Shown: piece after piece, positions 26,214-33,805 of the stretch | Numbering within the stretch: the first letter of the stretch is position 1 | Layout: each line of letters opens with the position of its first letter | Assembly (NCBI RefSeq): GCF_013359935.1 | Contig: NZ_JABMCB010000197.1 | Span: 62,001-126,000 of the forward strand | DNA length: 64,000 nt | Direction: 5' to 3' | From: Paenibacillus xylanilyticus | GTDB taxonomy: Bacteria > Bacillota > Bacilli > Paenibacillales > Paenibacillaceae | The notes under the pieces: generated by a model | The model's input: the letters and a program-made list of their open reading frames with translations, nothing else | What the model was told of the DNA's origin: nothing | Databases searched by the model: none | Made by a program: the position numbers and the translations under genes

Positions 26214-29200
26214 TTATTCGTAACTTCCAAGTCCGTCCATGGTATCTACAGGGTAAATATCCCATTCCGACTCTTGATAAGCGGCGGCACCTCTTGTGAT
26301 GCCGGCTTTTCTGCGCATGGTTTGTTGTGGGTACAACGTTGAGGAATCCAGTGGAATTCCATTTATGAAAAGAACAACCTCAAGCGGCTCAATCCCGTCA
26401 GGATCAAAATTCATGTCAGTAGCTGCATAATAATTTTCATCGAAATCAAAAGGACCTAACCAATCCGCTATCACTCGAACCGTGTGAGGCTGAATTATAA
26501 AGGAATCTAAGTCCATTTCTACTCCTCCGATGGTCAGCTTTACATTCGTTATGAGATTATCTGTCGGATTATAAAGCTCGATTGCCTGGGTACTTTCATC
26601 GCTCCCCCAAACCATCTCAGAGATAAACAGGGTGGGCTGTACTATCGCAGGTTTCACCGTAACTTGAATTACCGTATCCTTCTGCGACTTTCCATCGCTG
26701 GCGGTAATCTTAAATTCCGCTGTACCTGCTGCAATCGGGGTAATGGTCAACAAATCTCCCGAATCTTCCGGAACTGTCGCAATAGCTGGAGTCAAGTTTT
26801 CAATCGAATAAGTGAGTACATCATCTGCATCCTCATCTGTAAACAGCCCGGTTAGATTCAGGCTCCCAGCTTCACCTACTGTAAACTCAGGGGCAGTCCA
26901 AGCCTCGTTAACGACCGGAGAGTGGTTGATCTGTTCCAGAGCAGGAATGGCTATGGAGACTGTATCACCTGGCGCTTGTGTTTTGGATGGAGTATAAATA
27001 TCTGCTGCATCCAGCTCAAGCTCAAGTCCCGTAATCGGGAGGTTAGCATTTTCACCAAGCGTAATTTCAAACTCATTCCCATAAAGTGGATTGACCGGAA
27101 TGTAAGAAGTAGCTGTTAATTGCGCTCCTTCTCCGAAGCTGTGCCCGGATTGCTGCGCCGCCGCTTCAAGCGCTGCCATAGTCAGCCCCTTAGCCTCGGA
27201 GGCATTGCCAGTCCCAGACATTTCGTCATACGAATCAAACTTTTTAATGTAGTTGTTGAATTTGACCGTAATAACGTCACCAGAATCATACACAGAAGGA
27301 TCATTTCCGTAATTCTGCGATTGAACAACCTCGGTAACCGCTGGAATCATTCGGTCTATGGTGAAATATGCGGTTGTCTCGTTTCCACCCTTATCTGTTA
27401 CGACAAGTTTATAGTTACCGTCCATTGAGATCGTATTGCCCAGGCGGTAGTCTGTCGACTGGAACTCATAAACCGGGGACTGATAGTTCAAACCATCAGA
27501 ACTTGTTCTCCACAAAACTGCTGTAGCGATGTCTTTGTCATCCGATCTTGGAGTATACGGAGCATTAAAATAAGATTGCTGTTCCGGCGTTTTTGCCGAA
27601 AGGCCTGTGATCAGAGGTGCAGGATCGGAAATATCGATATCTGTGACTGTGGTTGTTGGCAAACCATGCACGCCTTTGTTATCTGTAGGCGTAACTTCGA
27701 AAATAATTTTATGTCCACTGTCTTCGGCTGTCAGCGTATAGTCCTTCTCATTAGCACCAATAATCAAAGTTTGATTGCTGACACCGTCGTTATCCACCCT
27801 ATACCACTTAAAAGTCGTTTCACCTTCCACATCTTCGTCCTGATCATCATAGGTGTACCTTCCCGAAAGAGTCTCCCCAGCTTCCAGCTTGCTGCCGGAG
27901 ATCAGAACACTTGAAGCCACTGGAGGATGATCTTCCGGAGCAGGCGTTGGATCTGGTGTTGGCTCCGGTGTTGGGTCTGGTGTTGGCTCCGGTGTCGGTG
28001 TCGGCGTTGGGTCTGGTGTTGGCTCCGGTGTCGGCGTCGGTGTTGGGCTTGGTGTTGGCTCCGGTGTCGGCGTCGGTGTTGGGCTTGGTGTTGGCGTCGG
28101 TGTTGGCTCCGGCTCCGGCGTCGGTGTTGGGCCTGGTGTTGGCTCCGGTGTCGGCGTCGGTGTTGGGTCTGGTGTTGATGGCCCTGATGAACCTGAATTT
28201 GAAGTGCTTGTCCCTGTAGACGTGGATGGTCCCGTTGTCGAAGGCGTATTGCGAATGATCTGTGATAGTACTCCGCCCTCTGGAAGAATTACTTTCTCTG
28301 TCTTCACACTCGCAGGTAATTGAATTAACGATTTCACGTCTTTCAGTACAAGCTGTTTCCACGTTCCACTTCCCTGAACCGTTACTTTGTCGGTGGTATC
28401 GACAGTTACTTCATCAACATCACCTTCGATGGTTAATGCACTTGATCCAGATTTCAAAACAACTTGGGACAAGATATCAGCTTTCAAAATCACATGATCT
28501 GCCGAGACTGAAATCACACCCTTATAGGATGAACCCTTCAGATCCAAAGTCACGGGATCAGCAGCTGTACCCGCCTGTGTAATCTCGATTTCCGATAAGG
28601 AGGACAGATTGCGTGTGCGTGCATCATAGGTAACCACAGCATTCTGTAATGCTTCTTTGTTTCCTTCATTCAAAATGCCTTGCAGTTCCTTCCCAATTAC
28701 AAAAGGGCGCCCATCGATATATGCAATATCTCCATCCAATTCGGTTAAGGAAGCTGTCCGCTCTCCTGTCTGAAACACATCCACCAGGATCTCCGCAATA
28801 TCTTGCCGTTCAACCAAAGCCTTGGATTCAAATCTGCCCTCATTGGATTCCATTAAACCGAGCTTTAGTGCAGTTTGCACCTGTTCTTTGGCCCAATTGC
28901 TCACCAGGGATTCATCTGAGATCGTCTGTTGCTGACCTCCCTTGATTCCTTGTGTGCCCGTAACTCTTACCAATATGGAAGCAAGCTCTTCCCGGCGAAT
29001 TGGATCATTTGCACGAAAATTCCCCAAAGTATCGCCAGTCATCCAGCCCGCTTTACGAATAGCATTTATATAAGGAGCTGCCCAATCTGTGCTTTTAAGG
29101 CCAGCAACCATTGATTCTTCAAGGGGTAACTGTGATGCTTTGGCCAGCAATACAGCCATCTCTCTCCGGGTCAAATACTGGCGTGGATGGAATGAGCCAT

Positions 29201-29405
29201 CCGGATAACCCGAGATTAAGCCTTGGTTTACTGCCTCTTGCACGGCTTGCAGGGAAGTGGAACGAATATCGGTTTCATCTGTAAAAACAGACGATATTTT
29301 GTTTGCTCCTCCTGTTTGATCTTCTGCTGCATTGACGTTCTGATTCCCCCACAGCATTCCGATGACCGTGACGGTAAGCAGCATCTTTTTCCAGTCGTGA
29401 TTCAT
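26214..29405 (-). CDS. SLH-domain surface protein with Pro-Thr spacer and lamin-tail domain
   Basis: A 1063-residue paralogue of the next gene. The start is ATG at 29405, with GGGGAGG 8 bases upstream. A signal peptide (about 1-27, ending VNAAE) is followed by three SLH repeats (about 40-90, 100-150, 160-215; GLISGYPDGSFHPRQYLTRR, GWMTGDTLGNFRANDPIRRE). A short beta-helix-like segment, a Pro-Thr spacer (about 409-490), a PKD/cadherin-like repeat region (FTDEDADDVLTYS), and a C-terminal lamin-tail domain (VQPTLFISEMVWG ... SEWDIYPVDTMDGLG) follow. The product is probably anchored in the wall. Its ligand is unknown. The next gene starts 15 bases after its stop. Confidence 0.88.
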   Translation of the reverse strand: MNHDWKKMLLTVTVIGMLWGNQNVNAAEDQTGGANKISSVFTDETDIRSTSLQAVQEAVNQGLISGYPDGSFHPRQYLTRREMAVLLAKASQLPLEESMVAGLKSTDWAAPYINAIRKAGWMTGDTLGNFRANDPIRREELASILVRVTGTQGIKGGQQQTISDESLVSNWAKEQVQTALKLGLMESNEGRFESKALVERQDIAEILVDVFQTGERTASLTELDGDIAYIDGRPFVIGKELQGILNEGNKEALQNAVVTYDARTRNLSSLSEIEITQAGTAADPVTLDLKGSSYKGVISVSADHVILKADILSQVVLKSGSSALTIEGDVDEVTVDTTDKVTVQGSGTWKQLVLKDVKSLIQLPASVKTEKVILPEGGVLSQIIRNTPSTTGPSTSTGTSTSNSGSSGPSTPDPTPTPTPEPTPGPTPTPEPEPTPTPTPSPTPTPTPEPTPSPTPTPTPEPTPDPTPTPTPEPTPDPTPEPTPDPTPAPEDHPPVASSVLISGSKLEAGETLSGRYTYDDQDEDVEGETTFKWYRVDNDGVSNQTLIIGANEKDYTLTAEDSGHKIIFEVTPTDNKGVHGLPTTTVTDIDISDPAPLITGLSAKTPEQQSYFNAPYTPRSDDKDIATAVLWRTSSDGLNYQSPVYEFQSTDYRLGNTISMDGNYKLVVTDKGGNETTAYFTIDRMIPAVTEVVQSQNYGNDPSVYDSGDVITVKFNNYIKKFDSYDEMSGTGNASEAKGLTMAALEAAAQQSGHSFGEGAQLTATSYIPVNPLYGNEFEITLGENANLPITGLELELDAADIYTPSKTQAPGDTVSIAIPALEQINHSPVVNEAWTAPEFTVGEAGSLNLTGLFTDEDADDVLTYSIENLTPAIATVPEDSGDLLTITPIAAGTAEFKITASDGKSQKDTVIQVTVKPAIVQPTLFISEMVWGSDESTQAIELYNPTDNLITNVKLTIGGVEMDLDSFIIQPHTVRVIADWLGPFDFDENYYAATDMNFDPDGIEPLEVVLFINGIPLDSSTLYPQQTMRRKAGITRGAAAYQESEWDIYPVDTMDGLGSYE
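27937..28180 (-). repeat. Pro-Thr coding tandem repeat
   Basis: In-frame 12- to 30-base units encoding PTPEPTPDPTP-like repeats, the linker of the upstream SLH protein. The codon pattern is similar to the 24047-24399 repeat, which suggests common origin. Confidence 0.85.
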
Positions 29406-29458
29406 TGTCCGTTCCTCCCCATAAAACTTCCTTTTCGGCCCATATTCTAACAAGGAAC

Positions 29459-29476
29459 TCTGAACGGATTCTGAAC
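29459..29476. promoter_or_regulatory. Direct repeat upstream of the SLH operon
   Basis: TCTGAAC occurs twice (29459-29465 and 29470-29476) with a 4-base gap, i.e. an 11-base period, 55-70 bases upstream of the SLH operon start. This spacing fits an OmpR-type response regulator site. The assignment is inference. Confidence 0.35.
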
Positions 29477-29516
29477 AAAATGATTAACAAAATACCCATT
29501 TAAAAGGAGGTTATTA

Positions 29517-29588
29517 ATGATAATTCGACGATCACTTCTGTTAACATTGATTTATGTCAACGCATACAAAAAAATCAGAAAACTCTAG
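29517..29588 (+). CDS. Candidate 23-residue cationic peptide
   Basis: ATG at 29517 is preceded by a near-perfect AAAGGAGG 7 bases upstream. It opens a 23-codon frame beginning MIIRRSLLLTLIYVNAY and ending KKIRKL. The peptide is hydrophobic in the middle with six basic residues and no acidic ones, like a membrane-active helix. There is no homologue I recognise. It lies about 270 bases before the immunity-like gene on the same strand. Confidence 0.4.
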   Translation: MIIRRSLLLTLIYVNAYKKIRKL

Positions 29589-29710
29589 TGAACTAAGTGC
29601 AAATAAGTGTCGCAATAATGCAAACAATATGTGCCTTTATAATGTGTGTTCACATCAAAATTTACGTCGATTTCTTTTTAAAAATAACGTATCTCTGTCG
29701 TAGAATTCGT

Positions 29711-29832
29711 TATAATGAAGTGAACTTGGCGAGATTTGTAAGTTTATGCAATCATCCACTTGGAAAATGAAAGATAATTATGGAAAACGGAGTTGTACGC
29801 GGGCGTTAAACTGTGTAAGTCTAGTTAAGTAA
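29711..29832 (+). promoter_or_regulatory. Promoter-like region and 28-codon frame before the immunity gene
   Basis: TTATAATG near 29710-29717 is a good -10 without a clear -35. A 28-codon frame (29746-29832; begins MQSSTWKMKDNYGKRS, two Cys) follows but lacks a strong ribosome binding site. Of the gene-free 29589-29861, this is all I can point to. Confidence 0.3.
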
Positions 29833-29861
29833 TACTATGAATTATTCAGGAGGTATTGTTT

Positions 29862-30080
29862 ATGTCTGACCATTCACAATTGGTAGATTGGGTTCGGAAG
29901 CTGATGAATGCTGAAGGGACCGAAGCGGAACTGGATGACATACTAACTGAGCTGCAGCTGCAGGTCCCTCATGCGGAGATCAGTAATTTGATTTTTTGGG
30001 ATAATCGAGACCTGACGCCTGAGCAGATTGTAGAAGAAGCGCTAGCTGCTCGCCCCATTCAGCTTCCGTCCCAATTCTAG
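29862..30080 (+). CDS. Colicin/pyocin-type bacteriocin immunity family protein
   Basis: A 72-residue protein that matches the E-type colicin immunity fold family (Colicin_Pyocin). LVDWVRKLMNAEGTEAELDD covers helices 1 and 2, and ISNLIFWDNRDLTPEQIVEE aligns with the family's DLIYYP...DDSPEGIVKE motif, the segment that contacts the toxin nuclease in colicins. AGGAGG lies 8 bases before ATG 29862. No colicin-type nuclease gene is nearby, so this is an orphan immunity gene. Similar orphans are common in Bacillales and may protect against neighbours. It is followed at short distance by two small unknown genes in the same direction. Confidence 0.8.
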   Translation: MSDHSQLVDWVRKLMNAEGTEAELDDILTELQLQVPHAEISNLIFWDNRDLTPEQIVEEALAARPIQLPSQF

Positions 30081-30105
30081 TTCTTCAGGAGGTGAACGAT
30101 CGGCT

Positions 30106-30240
30106 ATGTCTGATATGAATTCAATAACAATGAACAGCCTGATTTTGATGCTTTCAGCGGAGAAGAAAAATTACAGGCTCGATTTTGGCTCTTCCGCGAA
30201 GCGGGTACTACAATTGAATCAAGGAAGTGATAGCCAATGA
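30106..30240 (+). CDS. Small unknown protein between immunity gene and downstream gene
   Basis: A 44-residue frame (MSDMNSITMNSLILMLSAEK ... KRVLQLNQGSDSQ). AGGAGG lies 12-13 bases upstream of ATG 30106, rather far but otherwise perfect. Its TGA overlaps the next gene's ATG in ATGA, which supports real translation. I do not recognise the family. It is probably in one transcript with the immunity gene. Confidence 0.5.
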   Translation: MSDMNSITMNSLILMLSAEKKNYRLDFGSSAKRVLQLNQGSDSQ

Positions 30241-30647
30241 ATAAATATGATGATCCTTCTTCCCGAGAACATGAAGCTTATGAGAACACAGATCAGTCCA
30301 ATGCAGAATCCGGAGAACACGCCGTAAAGCCTGTCTACCTGACCCAAGGTGAGATTAATGCATTACAGAAGGCAATCATGTTCCTTAAATTTGAATGTGA
30401 AGAGACCGACTCCCTACTCTACGCGGGCAGCCCCCTGCTGAACAGTGTGCTGAAAAAGGTAAGGGATGCGGATGCCTTTGCAGAGTACGCCAAAGACTTC
30501 CACTCCCGCCCGAATGAACATGCAGAGGCATTTATGCGTGCCAAGCTTGAACGTTCCTACGCGGAAGAATTAGCTCCACGCGAACGTACAGAAGAACTAA
30601 AAGCCGAAATTCTCAGTTCCTGCATGTATCCTTTTCCAGTGAAATAA
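30237..30647 (+). CDS. Hypothetical protein downstream of the immunity gene
   Basis: A 136-residue soluble protein with an acidic, low-complexity N-terminus (about 1-30), then a helical domain (LTQGEINALQKAIMFLKFEC, about 35-54) and a charged C-terminal helix (FMRAKLERSYAEELAPRERT). No signal peptide, membrane helix or catalytic motif is visible. Its start overlaps the 44-residue ORF's stop. It is likely co-transcribed with the colicin-immunity-like gene. Function unknown. Confidence 0.65.
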   Translation: MNKYDDPSSREHEAYENTDQSNAESGEHAVKPVYLTQGEINALQKAIMFLKFECEETDSLLYAGSPLLNSVLKKVRDADAFAEYAKDFHSRPNEHAEAFMRAKLERSYAEELAPRERTEELKAEILSSCMYPFPVK

Positions 30648-30691
30648 ATAACCATTATACTTTTGGAGATACGCATTATTAAAGAATGGTT

Positions 30692-30757
30692 GTTTAGCTA
30701 AACTTTTGCCGTGGTAGTTAAACTCATACCACCTCTCTTCCAAATTTTCGTTATAAT
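30692..30757 (+). promoter_or_regulatory. Promoter region of the FNT channel gene with palindromes
   Basis: GTTTAGCTAAAC (30692-30703) is a perfect 12-bp palindrome. GTGGTA (30711-30716) and TACCAC (30727-30732) form an inverted repeat, and TATAAT lies at 30752-30757. The -35 region is poor, which suggests an activator binds just upstream. Which one is not known. Confidence 0.45.
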
Positions 30758-30789
30758 GTAAACATTACACCGAGAAACGGAGGCGAATT

Positions 30790-31578
30790 ATGGAAACTGA
30801 AGGTTTACGCAACGTTGAACAACTAGCCTTGAAGAAGCACAAGATCTACAAACAAAGTTTGATCCGGTACCTTGCACGCTCCATGCTGGCCAGCATGTTT
30901 ATCGGATTTGGGGTAATCGTGGCTTTTAAGACAGGAAATTTCTTTTATATGGAGCAGTCCCCATTTACATACCCCATGGCAGCACTTACGTTTGGAGCGG
31001 CTATTATCCTGATTGCGTATGGCGGGGGTGACCTGTTTACCGGGAATACGTTTTATTACACGTACGCTGCACTCAGGAAGAAGCTGCGCTGGTTCGAAGT
31101 GGTGAAGCTGTGGATTGCCAGTTACAGTGGAAACCTGATGGGCGCTGCGGTCTTTGCTCTATTAATCTATCTAACAGGGTTATTCGATTCATCTCAGGTC
31201 AACGGGTTCCTGTTAAGTGTGGTGGAGCACAAGATGGAGGCTCCGGCAATGCAGCTCTTTTTCCGGGGAATTCTGTGTAATTGGCTCGTATGCCTTGCGT
31301 TCTTCGTGCCGATGTTCATGAAGGAGAACGGGGCCAAAATGTTTGCCATGATGCTCTTTGTCTTCTGCTTTTTCATCTCGGGGTATGAGCACAGCGTAGC
31401 CAATATGTGTACGTTTGCGATTGCACTCGTGCTGAACCATCCGGGAACGATCTCATTTGGCGGAGTCATCCATAACCTGGTTCCGGTAACCCTCGGTAAT
31501 CTGGTGGGAGGCGTGCTGCTGATGGGCTTCATGTATTATGCGGTGAACAAACCATTTCTTGATGATGAAACACATTAA
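30790..31578 (+). CDS. Formate/nitrite transporter (FNT) family channel
   Basis: A 262-residue, six-span membrane protein of the FNT family, which moves formate, nitrite or hydrosulfide. Visible hallmarks are FIGFGVIVAF in helix 1, AYGGGDLFTGNTFYY with the conserved L-F-T-G-N loop (about 76-90), the NLMGA signature of helix 3, RGILCNWLVCLA (about 157-168), and FFISGYEHSVANMC with the pore histidine (about 196-209). CGGAGG lies 6 bases before ATG. The substrate cannot be fixed from sequence. The nitrate genes 11 kb away make nitrite plausible. Confidence 0.92.
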   Translation: METEGLRNVEQLALKKHKIYKQSLIRYLARSMLASMFIGFGVIVAFKTGNFFYMEQSPFTYPMAALTFGAAIILIAYGGGDLFTGNTFYYTYAALRKKLRWFEVVKLWIASYSGNLMGAAVFALLIYLTGLFDSSQVNGFLLSVVEHKMEAPAMQLFFRGILCNWLVCLAFFVPMFMKENGAKMFAMMLFVFCFFISGYEHSVANMCTFAIALVLNHPGTISFGGVIHNLVPVTLGNLVGGVLLMGFMYYAVNKPFLDDETH

Positions 31579-31588
31579 TTCGTGTAGC

Positions 31589-31638
31589 AAAATCCCCCGC
31601 AACCACTCATCTCAAGATGTTGGCTGCGGAGGATTTCT
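31589..31638. terminator. Bidirectional terminator between FNT and GNAT genes
   Basis: AAATCC-CCGCA-CC and GG-TGCGG-GGATTT form a long interrupted stem. A T-run on the plus side and an A-run on the other end allow use in both directions. Confidence 0.7.
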
Positions 31639-32071
31639 TTTTCATCTCCAGATGTAACAGGGGAAAAGGATTGCCTGATCCATCCAGTTCCGATCTGCCG
31701 GTCTGTACAAACCCCATTCGGGCATAAAACCGGGCAGCACCCTCATTTTGCTCATTCACATCCACTTTGAGATCATTACCCTTAAGTTGAATAACATGCG
31801 TAATAAGCATCGGTCCGAGACCTTGTCCATGCTTGTCCCCGTCCACGAATAACATCTCAATGTGCTTGCCGTCCATCCCAATAAAACCATTCGGTTCATC
31901 CGCTAAGTCTACCGCTTCCCATATTTCCATGTCTGCCAAGGCCTCACTCACCACACTCTTATAGAAAACGATATCCTTTTCGGCCAGAAACATATGGGTT
32001 GCCCTTACAGCACGTTCCCAGATGGAAACCAGCTTGGCATGATCCTGCTCTCGGTATGGTATAATTGCCAT
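31607..32071 (-). CDS. GNAT family N-acetyltransferase (YjaB-like)
   Basis: A 154-residue acetyltransferase. IEMLFVDGDKHGQGLGPMLI (about 75-94) is the acetyl-CoA site and VNEQNEGAARFYARMGFVQTG (about 110-130) the C-terminal signature of the YjaB/YiaC group. ATG at 32071 is preferred, as AAGGGG lies 10 bases upstream; a GTG two codons earlier is possible. Copy 2 of the dispersed repeat sits 30 bases upstream, in the likely leader. Confidence 0.88.
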   Translation of the reverse strand: MAIIPYREQDHAKLVSIWERAVRATHMFLAEKDIVFYKSVVSEALADMEIWEAVDLADEPNGFIGMDGKHIEMLFVDGDKHGQGLGPMLITHVIQLKGNDLKVDVNEQNEGAARFYARMGFVQTGRSELDGSGNPFPLLHLEMKKKSSAANILR

Positions 32072-32106
32072 CTTCACTTCGCCCCTTTCCTATAGTGACT
32101 ATTATA

Positions 32107-32164
32107 TGAGCATTTTGCATAAATCCAATAAGCGACTTCCAATTTTTCATTTTAGATCGAAATG
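32107..32164 (-). repeat. Dispersed repeat, copy 2
   Basis: The first 35 bases (32107-32141) are identical to 17038-17072, and TAGATCGAAATG (32153-32164) matches again after an 11-base spacer, one base shorter than in copy 1. It lies 30 bases upstream of the GNAT gene, as copy 1 lies 40 bases upstream of the hydrolase gene. The coding-like frame seen in copy 1 is broken here by a stop and a one-base shift. Confidence 0.7.
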
Positions 32165-32186
32165 GTTCTATTCATCTTTATGCTTG

Positions 32187-33734
32187 TCATTTATCCTTAC
32201 TCAGGCTATCCTTGACCAGATTCAGATTCCAACGAAACGTGGCAGCGGATTGGGATGGCAGCATGTATTGAAACGTCTTTCCTTCCATGGCCACTCGGAA
32301 AATAACTTCTTCGTTCTCTGTGTTAGCTGCAACCAGCACCATTGTGCCATCCGGATTACGAAAAGCAACGTTCTCAAGCTTGCCCCGTTCTTCGGTCGAA
32401 TCCACTCTTAAGGCTCCCGGACGTACATAACGACTAACATGACCAAGCGCATAATACTCCACATTGCGGGTCACGTCCCCATTCTCCGGATTGATTGTCA
32501 CCACTCCCCGGCAGTTCGCACAGCCACCATTCGTAGGTCCGCCTTGCGGATCGAGCGCAATATTCCAGAGCAGGACGCTTTTGGCCCAGTTTCGCGGAGC
32601 ACCGATCATCAGATTGGACATCTGCCAGCTTAGATTTTCGCCAAAATCAGGACTCCATTCCCCGCCGCTGCATTCGGTAAAATAGATATTTTTATCCGGA
32701 AAGCGATCATGCACTTCCGACATGGAGACCGGATCCCCTTCATAACAATGGAAGGCTGAGCCATCCGTGTATTGTGCAGCCGCTTCGTCCCCAAGCACGC
32801 TGCTTGTATATTCCACTGCCTGATCCCAGTTATGGTCATAATTGATGATTCGTGTATCCAGTCCTGCCTCTTGCATGGCCGGCCCAAGATAATCACGGAT
32901 AAACATGGCCTGTTCTTGGGCTCCCATACTCATGCTCGGATAGTTGGGCGAGGTGAACTCCGGTTCGTTCTGCAAGGTCATTCCATAGATGGGCACACCC
33001 TGGGCCTCATAGGCTTGGATGTACTTTACGAAATAGCGTGCGTACGCTTCATACACCTGAGGATTGCTGTAATCCAAATACCAGCCATTCGTTGTCTTCT
33101 CGCCATATTTCATCCAGGCTGGAGCGGTCCAGGGTGTGCCCATAACCTTGATATCCGGCTTTAATCCAACGATCTGTCTGAGCATATCCACAACTTCCTG
33201 GTCTTTGTCGATCGAAAAATGATTCATATCATAATCGGTACCGGATTCGATATCATTATACGTATAACTTGAAGGCTGACCGGATGCATCCACCGAATAA
33301 TCGGAAGCCCCAATGGTATGACGCACCATATCCAAATTCAAGCCTTCCGTTGTATACAGCTCCTTCAGCAATTGTTCTCTTTGCTCTGGCGGAAGCTGGT
33401 TGATCAAGTGGGTGGATGAACCTGTCATGGCAGCACCGAACCCGTCCATGGTCTGATACGTTTGGGACGGATCAATGGTTATGGTGAATTCTGCTTCGGA
33501 ATCATTCGCTTCCGATGTAATCCAGGGGAGCGGCTGCTGCGGTTCCAGCAAATGCTGCTGATCTCCGGTTGTCAGCCATACTTCAGCTGTTGCTGGTTTC
33601 TTCTCTAATGGTGGCGGGATGGCGTCCTCTTCGGTGCGGTTTGTCATCCACCATCCGCCGAAGCCAGCCACAATGCATACAGCGAGCAACAGGATAATCC
33701 ACCCTGTTTTCTTCTCTCTCCATCGCGAGCTCAT
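32187..33734 (-). CDS. Glycoside hydrolase family 30 enzyme, membrane-anchored or secreted
   Basis: A 515-residue clan-A retaining glycosidase. An N-terminal helix (about 11-30) anchors or exports it. The GH30 barrel shows GFGAAMTGSS (about 98-107), the acid/base E257 in LQNEPEF and the nucleophile E354 in YFTECSGG. A C-terminal beta domain follows (LVAANTENEEVIFRVAM). Residue order fits GH30 subfamilies that include glucocerebrosidase and endo-beta-1,6-glucanase; I cannot choose. AGAGGAG lies 11 bases before the ATG. It follows a GH3 gene by 70 bases on the same strand, so the pair probably acts on the same beta-glucan. Confidence 0.9.
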   Translation of the reverse strand: MSSRWREKKTGWIILLLAVCIVAGFGGWWMTNRTEEDAIPPPLEKKPATAEVWLTTGDQQHLLEPQQPLPWITSEANDSEAEFTITIDPSQTYQTMDGFGAAMTGSSTHLINQLPPEQREQLLKELYTTEGLNLDMVRHTIGASDYSVDASGQPSSYTYNDIESGTDYDMNHFSIDKDQEVVDMLRQIVGLKPDIKVMGTPWTAPAWMKYGEKTTNGWYLDYSNPQVYEAYARYFVKYIQAYEAQGVPIYGMTLQNEPEFTSPNYPSMSMGAQEQAMFIRDYLGPAMQEAGLDTRIINYDHNWDQAVEYTSSVLGDEAAAQYTDGSAFHCYEGDPVSMSEVHDRFPDKNIYFTECSGGEWSPDFGENLSWQMSNLMIGAPRNWAKSVLLWNIALDPQGGPTNGGCANCRGVVTINPENGDVTRNVEYYALGHVSRYVRPGALRVDSTEERGKLENVAFRNPDGTMVLVAANTENEEVIFRVAMEGKTFQYMLPSQSAATFRWNLNLVKDSLSKDK

Positions 33735-33805
33735 CTCATGTCACGCTCCTCTACAAGTGTGGAAAAAGCCGCGGCCATTCGGCCACGACTCTTTGCTTCT
33801 TCCTT

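Noticed and set aside
31959..32150. 63-codon frame through repeat copy 2 (MKNWKSLIGFMQNAH...)
   Set aside because: It overlaps the GNAT gene in another frame, has no ribosome binding site, and the equivalent frame in copy 1 ends at once after the repeat, so only the repeat itself is reported.
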